A stretch of 64,000 nucleotides of DNA. It comes from an uncultured Opitutia bacterium. GTDB taxonomy: Bacteria; Verrucomicrobiota; Verrucomicrobiia; Opitutales; Opitutaceae. This document shows, one piece after another, positions 8,631-16,282 of this stretch (position 1 is the stretch's first letter; every line of letters begins with the position of its first letter). The translations under genes and the position numbers were made by a program. The stretch is from contig CAIPAH010000004.1 in assembly GCA_903862955.1 (NCBI GenBank), positions 1 to 64,000 of the forward strand. Direction: 5' to 3'. The notes under the pieces were generated by a model. The model did no database searches and was not told where the DNA came from. It saw only the letters and a list, made by a program, of their open reading frames with translations.

Positions 8631-9278
8631 CTATCCCGTCAGCCAGTGGTGCCCGCGCCGGAACAGCTCGATCATCACGCCAGCGAAGAACCCCAGATAG
8701 CCGAGCGTGGCGACGAGCAGCGCATATGCCCCGGCAATCGCCAGGCCGTCGCGCTCCATCATGCCGAGCGTGCCAATGACGATCACCAGCGCCGGCAAAG
8801 TGTTCGTGAAAGGAAGTCCCACCAGCGGCAGCAGCAGCAAAAACCCGGCGAAACCCACCATCGCCGCATGCAGGCGCAGCCGGGCCGCTGAACTCGTCCA
8901 CGCTGGCCAGCGCGGCTTCAACTGCCGCTCGATCCAGCCGATGAACTTGCTCGCGCCCTCGAGCACTGCGCGAAAGAACCTCGGTGGCAACTGCGTCGCC
9001 AGCAAGCGCGCCGGCAGCCACGGCGGCCGGCCGAGGGCAAACCGCGCCGCAATGAACAGGATGATGATGCCGAAGGGCACCGAGAGACCCGGGATGGAAA
9101 TCGGCGCGCAGAAGGGGAGGGCGAGGATGACGATCAGCAGTCCCGACGCGCGTGCCCCGAGCACATCCATCACCTCGCGCAATGTGACTTTCCGTTCACC
9201 AAACCGCTCCGCCAGCTGGTGCAGCTCCACCGAAAGTTTCTGCAACGGGTCACCCTCGTGGGGCTGGTGATCAAACAT
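8631..9278 (-). CDS. ExoD-family membrane protein
   Basis: A 215-residue polytopic protein. The ATG at 9278 is preferred over an upstream start because the extra residues would overlap queE. The N-terminal cytosolic part (about 1-50) contains LREVMDVLGARASGLLIVIL, characteristic of the ExoD family linked to exopolysaccharide production in rhizobia. About 4 to 5 membrane segments follow, with FCAPISIPGLSVPFG typical of the group. It starts 17 bases after the queE stop on the same strand. The biochemical role of ExoD is unclear in general. Confidence 0.75.
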   Translation of the reverse strand: MFDHQPHEGDPLQKLSVELHQLAERFGERKVTLREVMDVLGARASGLLIVILALPFCAPISIPGLSVPFGIIILFIAARFALGRPPWLPARLLATQLPPRFFRAVLEGASKFIGWIERQLKPRWPAWTSSAARLRLHAAMVGFAGFLLLLPLVGLPFTNTLPALVIVIGTLGMMERDGLAIAGAYALLVATLGYLGFFAGVMIELFRRGHHWLTG

Positions 9279-9295
9279 GGCAACCGGTGGGACGC

Positions 9296-9994
9296 TCAGG
9301 TGCCGCGCTTGTTGCCGTAAAGTTCGATCTGCAGCCGGTGCGCATAACGATACCCGCGCTGCTTGCACAGCTCGCCCAGCCAGCCGGCCCGCGCCCGGAT
9401 CGCCTCCAGCGTCACGCCCTCGGGCATGAGCAGCACGCGGTCGCGCGGGATCTCGCGCTTGAGCGAGGCGAGCATGCCCTCCAGTTCGTCCACGTCACCG
9501 GGCTGCGTGACCACGAACTTGAACTGATATTCGCCGCGATCGATCCACGCGCGCGCCGCCGCCGGCTGCCAGCGCAGCGCCTCGTGCTTCTTGCGCCACG
9601 TCACGCCTAGTCGGGCATCGGGGGCGGAGTTGAGCAGCTTGGGCGACAGCGAAGCCAGGTCGCACTCAATCCCCTCGGGCGCCACCGTCGCCGCCGTCTC
9701 GATCGTGATGTGATGGCCGAGCTTCCGGATTTCCGCCGCCAGTACCCGGATATCCTTCGCGACCATCGGCTCACCGCCTGTCAGCACCACGTGCCGGGCC
9801 GGATGCTCCGAAATCTTTGCCAGAATCTGTGCCACCGTCATCGCCGTGCCCTCGGGATTCCACGAGGCATACGGCGTGTCACACCAATTGCACCGCAAGT
9901 TGCACCCGCTCGCGCGCACGAACACCGACGGCACCCCCGTGAGCATGCCCTCGCCCTGCAGAGAATAGAAAATTTCAGAAATCAGCATGGTCAC
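9296..9994 (-). CDS. queE: 7-carboxy-7-deazaguanine synthase
   Basis: A 232-residue radical SAM enzyme that makes the 7-carboxy-7-deazaguanine intermediate of queuosine synthesis. The N-terminus SEIFYSLQGEG is diagnostic. The cluster motif is CNLRCNWC (C-x3-C-x2-C), followed by DTPY, and the SAM-binding GGEP occurs in VVLTGGEPM. The start may be the ATG at 9994 or the second one at 9988. It lies 47 bases downstream of queC on the same strand, so the two likely form a pathway operon; queD and queF are not in the window. Confidence 0.95.
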   Translation of the reverse strand: MTMLISEIFYSLQGEGMLTGVPSVFVRASGCNLRCNWCDTPYASWNPEGTAMTVAQILAKISEHPARHVVLTGGEPMVAKDIRVLAAEIRKLGHHITIETAATVAPEGIECDLASLSPKLLNSAPDARLGVTWRKKHEALRWQPAAARAWIDRGEYQFKFVVTQPGDVDELEGMLASLKREIPRDRVLLMPEGVTLEAIRARAGWLGELCKQRGYRYAHRLQIELYGNKRGT

Positions 9995-10007
9995 TCAGCT
10001 CCTCAAC

Positions 10008-10044
10008 ATAAGTCCTATAAGTCCCTTAGGTCGTATACGACCTA
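10008..10044. repeat. 9-base periodic array ending in an 18-base palindrome
   Basis: Between queC and queE the sequence is built of 9-base units: CATAAGTCC, TATAAGTCC, CTTAGGTCG and TATACGACC. The last two create a perfect 18-base palindrome, TAGGTCGTATACGACCTA, at 10027-10044. The stop codon of queC (10042-10044, minus strand) is inside it. Such symmetry could form a hairpin in the queC-queE mRNA or be a protein site. The word is also of a type scattered in related genomes, so a neutral mobile repeat is possible. Confidence 0.65.
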
Positions 10045-10728
10045 TGCCTGCGGCCCCTTCGGCAGCGGCGGCGTCTCCGCATAAACCGTCGGATCCTCCA
10101 GCCCCGCCTGCGCAAACGCCTCCCGGCGCTCCACGCAGGTGCCGCACTTCCCGCAATGTACCGCGCCACCTTTGTAGCACGACCACGTCCGGGAAAGATT
10201 CACGCCGAGCTTCGCGCCCTCCGCTGCAATCTGGCCCTTGGTCAGCGCGATGAACGGCCGCAACAGCTGCACGCCCGCATACGTGCCCAGCCGCATCGCC
10301 TCACCCATCGCCGCCATGAAATCCTCCCGGCAGTCCGGGTAAATCGTGTGGTCCCCCGTGTGCGCCGCGATCACCAACCCCTCCGCACCCACGCTCTCCG
10401 CCAGGCCACACGCGATCGACAGCATGATCGCATTCCGGAACGGCACCACGGTCTGCTTCATGTTCGCCGCCGCATAATGCCCCTCCGGCACGTCGCCACC
10501 GCTCTTCAGCAAATCCGACGCGAACAGCCGGTTCACGAAATCCAGCGGGATCACCTCGTGCCGCAGCCCGAACTTCGCCGCGTGCTCCGCCGCCAGCGGC
10601 AACTCGCGATGATTGTGCTTCGAGCCGTAGTCGAAACTCGCCACGGCGACGACCTCATGCGCCGACCGCGCCCAATAGAGCGCCGTCACCGAATCCATCC
10701 CGCCCGAGCAAAGCACCACGACCTTCAT
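10042..10728 (-). CDS. queC: 7-cyano-7-deazaguanine synthase
   Basis: A 228-residue ATP-dependent enzyme that converts 7-carboxy-7-deazaguanine to preQ0 in queuosine synthesis. The ATP pyrophosphatase loop SGGMDS is at about 8-13 and the zinc site is the cluster C-YKGGAVHC-GKC-GTC near residues 185-200. The conserved FRNAIMLSIA and TIYPDCR segments are also present. The frame remains open far upstream, but the ATG at 10728 sits directly before the conserved MKVVVLCSGG. The stop codon lies inside the palindrome described next to it. It probably forms an operon with queE. Confidence 0.96.
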   Translation of the reverse strand: MKVVVLCSGGMDSVTALYWARSAHEVVAVASFDYGSKHNHRELPLAAEHAAKFGLRHEVIPLDFVNRLFASDLLKSGGDVPEGHYAAANMKQTVVPFRNAIMLSIACGLAESVGAEGLVIAAHTGDHTIYPDCREDFMAAMGEAMRLGTYAGVQLLRPFIALTKGQIAAEGAKLGVNLSRTWSCYKGGAVHCGKCGTCVERREAFAQAGLEDPTVYAETPPLPKGPQA

Positions 10729-10737
10729 GCCGGCAAT

Positions 10738-10900
10738 TTGGCCACAAAGCGGCGCAAAAAGACACCAAAAGAAACCGCGCCCACGTTCGGGGTGGGCCGT
10801 GCGCTCCGCGCGCGGTGATCGCAAAACCTGCCGGGCGTCAGAGCGCCCAGCCCACCCTGCGCTTGGTTTCTTGCGCCTTTTCGTGCCTCTTTGTGGCCAA
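10738..10900. repeat. Long imperfect inverted repeat between divergent queC and HDAC-like genes
   Basis: Left arm 10738-10776 starts TTGGCCACAAAG and the right arm 10865-10900 ends CTTTGTGGCCAA; the outer 12 bases match perfectly and the rest imperfectly. A nested pair GGGTGGGC and GCCCACCC lies inside, together with a 23-base word at 10792-10814 that recurs exactly at 34786-34808. The same outer motif returns at 17087-17170. The promoters of the two divergent genes must lie in or next to this element. Confidence 0.7.
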
Positions 10901-10914
10901 TCTCCGCTCTCCCC

Positions 10915-11787
10915 ATGGTTATCGTCCACGACCCGCGCTGCGCTGACTACGGCTCCTCGATGCGGCCCGAACAGCCCGCGCGCGTCACCCGCAGCGTCGA
11001 GCACCTCCGGGCCGCGCACCCGGACTGGACGTGGCAAACCCCGACCGCGGTCGTGCCCGATGAGACCTTGCTGCTGGCTCATTCGCCGGCCCACCTGAAG
11101 CGTCTGCTCCAGCGCCGCGACTTCGACGCCGACACGCCTTACCTGCCCGATATCCCCGATCACGCCCGCCGCGCCGTCGGTGCGGCTCTCGCCGCCACCG
11201 ATTTGGCCCTCAGCGGCCAGCGCGCGTTCTCGCTGATGCGTCCGCCGGGTCATCATGCCACCGCGGACCAAGCCATGGGGTTTTGTTACCTCAACCAGAT
11301 CGCCATCGCTGCCCTGGCGGCACGCGCTCGCGGGATCGCCCGGGTCGCCATCTGGGATTTCGACGCCCACCACGGCAACGGCACCGAGGCCATTCTGCAC
11401 GGTCGCGCCGGTGTGTTGTTCACCTCGGTGCACCAGTATCCGGGCTACCCCGGCACGGGCACAAAATCGTTCGACAACTGCCGCAACTGGCCCGTCGCCC
11501 CGCACACGCCTCGCTCGCGGCACATGGCGGCGCTGCGCGAGTCGCTCGACGCCGTGCTGGCGTTCCAGCCCGACCTTATCCTCGTTTCCGCGGGCTTCGA
11601 CGCCTACGCGGAAGACCCGATCACCGCGATGACCCTCGAGGCCGAAGATTTCGCCACGCTCGGCCAGTGGCTGCGCGCCAGCGGCCGCCCCGCCGCCGCC
11701 ATCCTCGAGGGCGGCTATGCCAACGAGCTTCCTTTGCTGATTGATGCCTTTCTCACGGCGTGGGAGAAAGCCCCGCAAGCCGCATGA
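10915..11787 (+). CDS. Histone deacetylase-like (class II/acetoin utilisation) deacetylase
   Basis: A 290-residue zinc deacetylase of the arginase/deacetylase fold. The key segments are PPGHHA (tandem catalytic His), GFCYLN, WDFDAHHGNGT (Asp and His zinc ligands) and SAGFDAY (second Asp ligand). The catalytic Tyr/His region ILEGGY is near the C-terminus. Bacterial members act on acetylated polyamines, small molecules or proteins; the substrate is not determinable here. The ATG at 10915 is used because it begins the typical MVIVHDPRC start. The stop overlaps the next gene by 4 bases, indicating translational coupling with RNase D. Confidence 0.9.
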   Translation: MVIVHDPRCADYGSSMRPEQPARVTRSVEHLRAAHPDWTWQTPTAVVPDETLLLAHSPAHLKRLLQRRDFDADTPYLPDIPDHARRAVGAALAATDLALSGQRAFSLMRPPGHHATADQAMGFCYLNQIAIAALAARARGIARVAIWDFDAHHGNGTEAILHGRAGVLFTSVHQYPGYPGTGTKSFDNCRNWPVAPHTPRSRHMAALRESLDAVLAFQPDLILVSAGFDAYAEDPITAMTLEAEDFATLGQWLRASGRPAAAILEGGYANELPLLIDAFLTAWEKAPQAA

Positions 11788-12962
11788 TTTCCCGCTTCCT
11801 TCCCCTGCGCGTTCGCCGTTTGCTCGGTGTGAAAGTGACCTCGCGCACGCCCACGTATCAACTCCTCGACCAGCCTGGCTCGCTCACGCCGCTGCTCGCC
11901 GCCCTCGATAAGGTTCATGAAGTCTCCCTCGATACCGAGGCCGACAACATGTATCACTACAAGACGCGGGTCTGCCTCATGCAGTTCCTCGTCGGGCAGG
12001 AGGTCTACCTCGTCGACGTCCTCGCCCCGGGGCTGAAGCTGGAACCGCTCTTCGCCCGCCTCGCGAAAAAGCACCTAATCATGCACGGCAGCGACTTCGA
12101 CATCCGCCTGCTGCACGACCTCAACGGTTTCCGCCCGAAGAGCATCTTCGACACCATGCTCGCCGCCCAGCTGCTCGGCCGGCCCCGTATCGGCCTGGGC
12201 TCCCTGCTCGAGGACCACTTCGGCGTCGCCGTCGACAAGTCCGGCCAGAAGGCCAACTGGTCCGCGCGGCCCATCACGCCCAAACTCCTCAAGTACGCCG
12301 CGCTCGACGTCTGGTATCTGCCCGCCCTGCGCGACATCCTCACCAAGGAACTTTCCAAGCTCCACCGCCTCGGCTGGCTCGAGCAACAGTGCCAGGCGCA
12401 GATTGAGTCCGGTTCCACCGGCTTCGCCCCGGCCACCGACATCGACTGGCGCATCGGCCGCAGCGAACGTCTCCGCGGCCCCGGCCTCAGCGTGCTCCAC
12501 GCCATCTGGCACTGGCGCGAGTCGCAGGCCCAGCGTCTCGACACCCCTCCGTTCAAGGTCTGCGGCAACGCCCTCCTTATCCAGATCGCCGAGGCCGCCG
12601 AGGCCGGCGACTCCGAGGAGTCCATCCTCCACCGCGTCAACTTCGGCAAACGCCACGAGCGCATCTTCCCGTCCTTCGCCACCGCCTTGCACGAGGGCCT
12701 TCAGCGGGATCCAAAATCGCTGCCGCGCCGGCCGGGCCGCGATCCGAACCATGTTTCCCTCACGCAACGCGAGATCGAGCTGCAGGACCGCATCAAGGCC
12801 GACCGCGACGCCGTCGCCCAAAAGCTCGGCATCGAGGCCACACTGATCGCCAACCGCTCCGTCCTCGCGCAAATCGCCCGGCACCCCCGCAAACTCGACG
12901 ATCTCCTCCTGCCGTGGCAGGCTGACTTGCTCCGCGACGTCCCATCGCTCAAGTCCGACTAA
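11784..12962 (+). CDS. rnd: Ribonuclease D
   Basis: A 392-residue 3'-5' exoribonuclease of the DEDDy group that trims structured RNA such as tRNA precursors. Exo I is SLDTEAD (about 48-54), Exo II is MHGSDFDIRLL and Exo III is YAALDVWYL. An HRDC-like RNA-binding region follows around residues 225-320, and a second helical region covers the C-terminus. The start ATG overlaps the deacetylase stop (ATGA). Length agrees with RNase D of the two-HRDC type. Confidence 0.93.
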   Translation: MISRFLPLRVRRLLGVKVTSRTPTYQLLDQPGSLTPLLAALDKVHEVSLDTEADNMYHYKTRVCLMQFLVGQEVYLVDVLAPGLKLEPLFARLAKKHLIMHGSDFDIRLLHDLNGFRPKSIFDTMLAAQLLGRPRIGLGSLLEDHFGVAVDKSGQKANWSARPITPKLLKYAALDVWYLPALRDILTKELSKLHRLGWLEQQCQAQIESGSTGFAPATDIDWRIGRSERLRGPGLSVLHAIWHWRESQAQRLDTPPFKVCGNALLIQIAEAAEAGDSEESILHRVNFGKRHERIFPSFATALHEGLQRDPKSLPRRPGRDPNHVSLTQREIELQDRIKADRDAVAQKLGIEATLIANRSVLAQIARHPRKLDDLLLPWQADLLRDVPSLKSD

Positions 12963-12974
12963 CCTTGGCCCGTC

Positions 12975-14663
12975 GTGCCAACGTCCGCCCGCTCTGAGCC
13001 TGACCGCGGTCCGCCCGTCGCCTCCGTCGATCGGGGCGCCAACGCCAACATCGCGCGTCACCTCGCGCTCATGGCCGCCGCCCGCCCCGCGGCCGCCGCG
13101 TTGAAAATTCCCCGCGGCCGCACCGCGACCGGCGCGATTGATTACCTCACACTGAGTTTCGCCGAACTCGACGCCGAAGCCACCGCGTGGTGCGAACGCC
13201 TTACCGCCGCCGGCATCCAGCGCGGCGACCGCACGCTCGTGATGGTGCGCCAGGGCCTCCCGCTTATCGCCGCCGTCTTCGCCCTTTTCCGTCTCGGCGC
13301 CGTGCCGGTCGTCATCGACCCCGGCATGGGCCGCAAAGCCTTCCTCGCCTGCGTCGCCCGGTCCAAGCCCCGCGCCCTCGTCGGCATTCCGCTCGCGCAA
13401 GTCACGAGCCACCTCTTCCGCACCACCTTCGCCTCCCTCCAAATCCGCGTCTGGGTCAGCGCCTCGCCTACCGCCCGGCTTGCCCCATCGCCCATCACCC
13501 ATCGCCCATCGCCTGCCTGCGCGGTTTGCGCGCAGGCTGACCTCGCCGCGATTTTGTTCACCAGCGGTTCCACCGGCGCACCGAAGGGCGTCTGCTACGA
13601 GCACGGCATGTTCGAGGCACAGGTGCGGCTCATCCGCGACACCTACGACATCCAGCCCGGCGAGGTGGACCTGCCGATGCTCCCAATCTTCGCGCTGTTC
13701 AACCCCGCGCTCGGGATGACCACCATCGTGCCCGAGATCGACCCCAGCCACCCCGCCGAGGTGGACCCCGCCAAGATCGTCCAGGCGATCCTTCAGGAAA
13801 ACGTCACCAACTCCTTCGGCTCGCCCACGCTGTGGGGTAAGATCAGCGATTACTGCGTCGCTCAGCAAATCACGCTGCCCAGCCTCCGCCGCGTCCTCTG
13901 CGCCGGCGCACCTGTCCCAGCCTCGCTCTGGAAAAACTCCCCCGCCTTCCTGCCCCACGGCCGTCTGCACAGTCCTTACGGCGCAACCGAGGCCCTGCCC
14001 ATCGCCACCATTGCAGCGAACGAGATCGATGCTGCGTCCGTTCGCGGCGCGTGCGTCGGCCGGCCCGTGCCCGGCATCGCGGTCAAAATCATTGGCACCG
14101 ACGACGCCCCCATCTCTGCACTCAGCCAGGCTCGTGAACTCTCCGCCGGTGAAATCGGCGAAATCATCGTGAGCGGACCGGTCGTCACCCAGACTTACGA
14201 CGCCCTCCCTGAAGCCACCGCTGGCGCCAAGATCTCCGACAGCGATACCGTCTGGCACCGCATGGGCGACTGCGGGTATTTGGATTCGGACGGACGACTC
14301 TGGTTCTGCGGACGCAAAGCCGAGCGCGTCGAAACCGCCACCGGCCCGCTCTTCCCCGAGCCCTGCGAGCAGGTTTTTCGGATGCATCCGCGCGTGCCGC
14401 GCTGCGCGCTCATCGGCTTGGGCCTTCGCGGCGCGCAACAGCCTGCGCTGGTGGTGGAGGTGGCGCCCAAGGATCCGGCCGACGCCCAATCGCTCGCGCG
14501 TGAACTGCATGCTCTCGCCGTCCAGTATCCGCACACCGCGGCTATCAACCGGTTCTTCTTCCAGCCAAATTTTCCGGTCGATGTGCGCCACAACGCCAAA
14601 ATTCACCGACTGTCGCTCGCCCAATGGGCCGCGACGACCCGCGCAGTGACAAGTGACGAGTGA
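12975..14663 (+). CDS. oleC: OleC-type beta-lactone synthetase (AMP-dependent synthetase family)
   Basis: A 562-residue member of the acyl-adenylating superfamily. OleC closes a beta-hydroxy acid to a beta-lactone in long-chain olefin biosynthesis. The AMP-loop FTSGSTGAPKG is at about 195-205, the YGATEALP motif near 335 and the WHRMGDCGYLDSDGRLWFCGR core near 428. The GTG at 12975 is the start that keeps the usual N-terminus. Two oddities: a heptamer repeat in the frame at 13484-13511, and a C-terminus whose last codons and stop fall in a palindromic repeat. oleD follows directly. I see no oleA or oleB in the window. Confidence 0.85.
   Translation: MPTSARSEPDRGPPVASVDRGANANIARHLALMAAARPAAAALKIPRGRTATGAIDYLTLSFAELDAEATAWCERLTAAGIQRGDRTLVMVRQGLPLIAAVFALFRLGAVPVVIDPGMGRKAFLACVARSKPRALVGIPLAQVTSHLFRTTFASLQIRVWVSASPTARLAPSPITHRPSPACAVCAQADLAAILFTSGSTGAPKGVCYEHGMFEAQVRLIRDTYDIQPGEVDLPMLPIFALFNPALGMTTIVPEIDPSHPAEVDPAKIVQAILQENVTNSFGSPTLWGKISDYCVAQQITLPSLRRVLCAGAPVPASLWKNSPAFLPHGRLHSPYGATEALPIATIAANEIDAASVRGACVGRPVPGIAVKIIGTDDAPISALSQARELSAGEIGEIIVSGPVVTQTYDALPEATAGAKISDSDTVWHRMGDCGYLDSDGRLWFCGRKAERVETATGPLFPEPCEQVFRMHPRVPRCALIGLGLRGAQQPALVVEVAPKDPADAQSLARELHALAVQYPHTAAINRFFFQPNFPVDVRHNAKIHRLSLAQWAATTRAVTSDE
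13484..13533 (+). repeat. Heptamer tandem repeat and hairpin inside oleC
   Basis: Four tandem copies of the heptamer CCCATC(G/A) occupy 13484-13511 within the oleC frame, followed by a hairpin GCCTGCGCG-GTTT-(G)CGCGCAGGC at about 13515-13535. It encodes a Pro/His-rich stretch around residues 170-187, just before the AMP loop. Because 7 is not a multiple of 3, gain or loss of one unit would break the frame. The composition is unlike the surrounding enzyme sequence. Confidence 0.75.
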
Positions 14664-14727
14664 CAAGCACCCGAACTCGGCTATTTCTGACTCAACTTGT
14701 CACTCGTCTCTGGTCACTCGTCACTTC
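14645..14727. repeat. GTGAC/GTCAC inverted repeat spanning oleC end and oleD start
   Basis: Left arm 14645-14669 is built of GTGACAAGTGACGAGTGAC and the right arm 14696-14727 of the complementary word TTGTCACTCGTC, then GGTCACTCGTCACT. The left arm encodes the last oleC residues VTSDE and its stop; the right arm supplies the TTG start of oleD. A second copy sits after miaB at 38743-38825. Confidence 0.8.
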
Positions 14728-15764
14728 CTGCCAGCACCCTCGTCACCGGCGGCACCGGCTTTCTCGGACGCTGGCTCGTGGCCCGGCTGCTGGCTGAGGG
14801 CCGCAGCGTCACGGTTCTCGGACGCACTCCTGCGCCGGATCTCGAGGCTGAGGGCGTGCGTTTCATTCGCTGCTCGCTCGACGACACCGCCGCCGTCCGC
14901 GCGGCCTGCGCGGGCATCGACACCGTCTTTCACACCGCCGCGAAGGTCGGCGTCTGGGGCCGTTACCACGATTTCTTCCGCACCAACGTTCTCGGCACCC
15001 GCGCGCTGCTCGCGGGCTGTCGCGAACACGGCGTGAAGCACTTCGTCCACACCAGCACGCCCAGCGTGGTCTACAACGGCCAGCCGCTCGCCAACGCCAA
15101 CGAGTCGCTGCCACTCACCACCCACTGTCCTTCGCCTTACCCGCTCACCAAAGCCATCGCCGAGCGTGAAGTCCTCGCCGCTAACTCCGACTCGCTCCGC
15201 ACGATCGCCCTGCGCCCCCACCTGATCTGGGGGGTGGGCGACCCGCATCTCGTCCCCCGGGTGCTCGCCCGCGCGCGCGCCGGGCGACTGCGCATCGTAG
15301 GCTCCGGCCAAAACCGCGTGGACATGGTCCACGTCGAAAACGCCGTCGATGCCCACCTCCTCGCCGAAACCGCCCTCCGCGAATGTCACGCAATACGTGA
15401 CGTGCACTCGGGGCCGCGCCGCGCGGATGGACGCGCCTTTTTCATCACGAACGGCGAACCGGTGATGCTCTGGGACTGGATCAACAGCTTGCTGGTTGCC
15501 CTCGGGGAGCCGCCGGTGACGAAGAAGATCTCCCTCGGCGCTGCGCATGCCGCCGGCGCCGCCTGCGAGGTCCTGTGGAACCTGCTGCCGATCCGCACCG
15601 AGCCGCCACTCACGCGTTTCGTCGCCACGGAACTCGCGAAGGACCATTGGTTCGACCTCTCCGCCGCGCGTCGCGCCCTCGGCTACTCCCCGCGCGTGAG
15701 CATGGCAGCAGGCACGGCGGAACTCGTGGCGTGGTATCAGGGCCGCGACCAATCCCTTTCATGA
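14697..15764 (+). CDS. oleD: OleD-type NAD(P)-dependent 3-beta-hydroxysteroid dehydrogenase/isomerase family protein
   Basis: A 355-residue extended short-chain dehydrogenase. In olefin biosynthesis OleD reduces the 2-alkyl-3-keto acid made by OleA, giving the substrate of OleC. The nucleotide loop TGGTGFLG is at 17-24 and the catalytic Tyr and Lys are in YPLTK (148-152). The only start compatible with the full Rossmann fold is TTG at 14697, because an in-frame TGA lies at 14688-14690. Its first residues are encoded by a palindromic repeat. The next gene overlaps by 4 bases. Assignment as OleD rests on family resemblance plus adjacency to oleC. Confidence 0.82.
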   Translation: MSLVSGHSSLPASTLVTGGTGFLGRWLVARLLAEGRSVTVLGRTPAPDLEAEGVRFIRCSLDDTAAVRAACAGIDTVFHTAAKVGVWGRYHDFFRTNVLGTRALLAGCREHGVKHFVHTSTPSVVYNGQPLANANESLPLTTHCPSPYPLTKAIAEREVLAANSDSLRTIALRPHLIWGVGDPHLVPRVLARARAGRLRIVGSGQNRVDMVHVENAVDAHLLAETALRECHAIRDVHSGPRRADGRAFFITNGEPVMLWDWINSLLVALGEPPVTKKISLGAAHAAGAACEVLWNLLPIRTEPPLTRFVATELAKDHWFDLSAARRALGYSPRVSMAAGTAELVAWYQGRDQSLS

Positions 15765-16282
15765 AACCCCACCGTGTCGTGCTGCCCGCGCTGGCCATGG
15801 CAGCGATCGTGCTGCTGTCCAACGTCCTCGTGCAGTTTCCCATCAGCGCGTGGCTGACGTGGGGCGCCTTCGCCTACCCGGTGACTTATCTCGTCACCGA
15901 CGTCTGCAACCGCGTGGCCGGCCCGTCACTCGCGCGTCAGGTGGCCTGGATTGGATTTGCCACGGGGCTGACGTGCTCCGCGCTCATGGCGCCGGTGCGC
16001 ATCGCCATGGCCTCCGGCGGGGCGTTCATCGTTTCGCAGCTCCTCGACGTCGCAGTCTTCAACCGGCTGCGCCAGCAGAGCTGGTGGAAGGCGCCGTTGC
16101 TCGGCTCCGCCGCCGCCTCCGTCGTGGACACCGCCATCTTCTTCAGCCTCGCCTTCGCCGGGAGCACGTTCAGCTGGTGGCACCTCGCCGCCGGCGATTT
16201 GGGCGTGAAACTCGGCATGGCGCTAGTCCTCCTGCCGCCGTATCGCATCCTCGTCACCCGCCTGACCAAGCCTGGGGTCTAG
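15761..16282 (+). CDS. yhhQ: Queuosine precursor transporter (VUT/YhhQ family)
   Basis: A 173-residue inner-membrane protein with about 5 to 6 hydrophobic helices. The segment TWGAFAYPVTYLVTDVCNRVAG is typical of this family (Pfam-type Vut_1), which imports preQ0/preQ1 bases. The ATG at 15761 overlaps the oleD stop (ATGA), so it is translated with the ole genes even though its pathway partners queC and queE lie 5 kb away on the other strand. Its stop shares bases with the stop of the convergent methyltransferase gene (CTAG at 16279-16282). Confidence 0.85.
   Translation: MKPHRVVLPALAMAAIVLLSNVLVQFPISAWLTWGAFAYPVTYLVTDVCNRVAGPSLARQVAWIGFATGLTCSALMAPVRIAMASGGAFIVSQLLDVAVFNRLRQQSWWKAPLLGSAAASVVDTAIFFSLAFAGSTFSWWHLAAGDLGVKLGMALVLLPPYRILVTRLTKPGV

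Noticed and set aside
10027-10044. preQ1 riboswitch near queC
   Set aside because: The palindrome is at the end of queC rather than in its leader, and no H-type pseudoknot pattern is visible upstream of queC.
13484-13535. Frameshift or assembly error in oleC at the heptamer repeat
   Set aside because: The frame continues smoothly into the AMP loop and the rest of the enzyme, so the present unit number is in frame.
12075-14666. An 863-codon open frame on the minus strand
   Set aside because: It is antisense to rnd and oleC, which have clear domain motifs. Long antisense frames are expected from the strong third-position GC bias, and its translation is compositionally biased with no motif.
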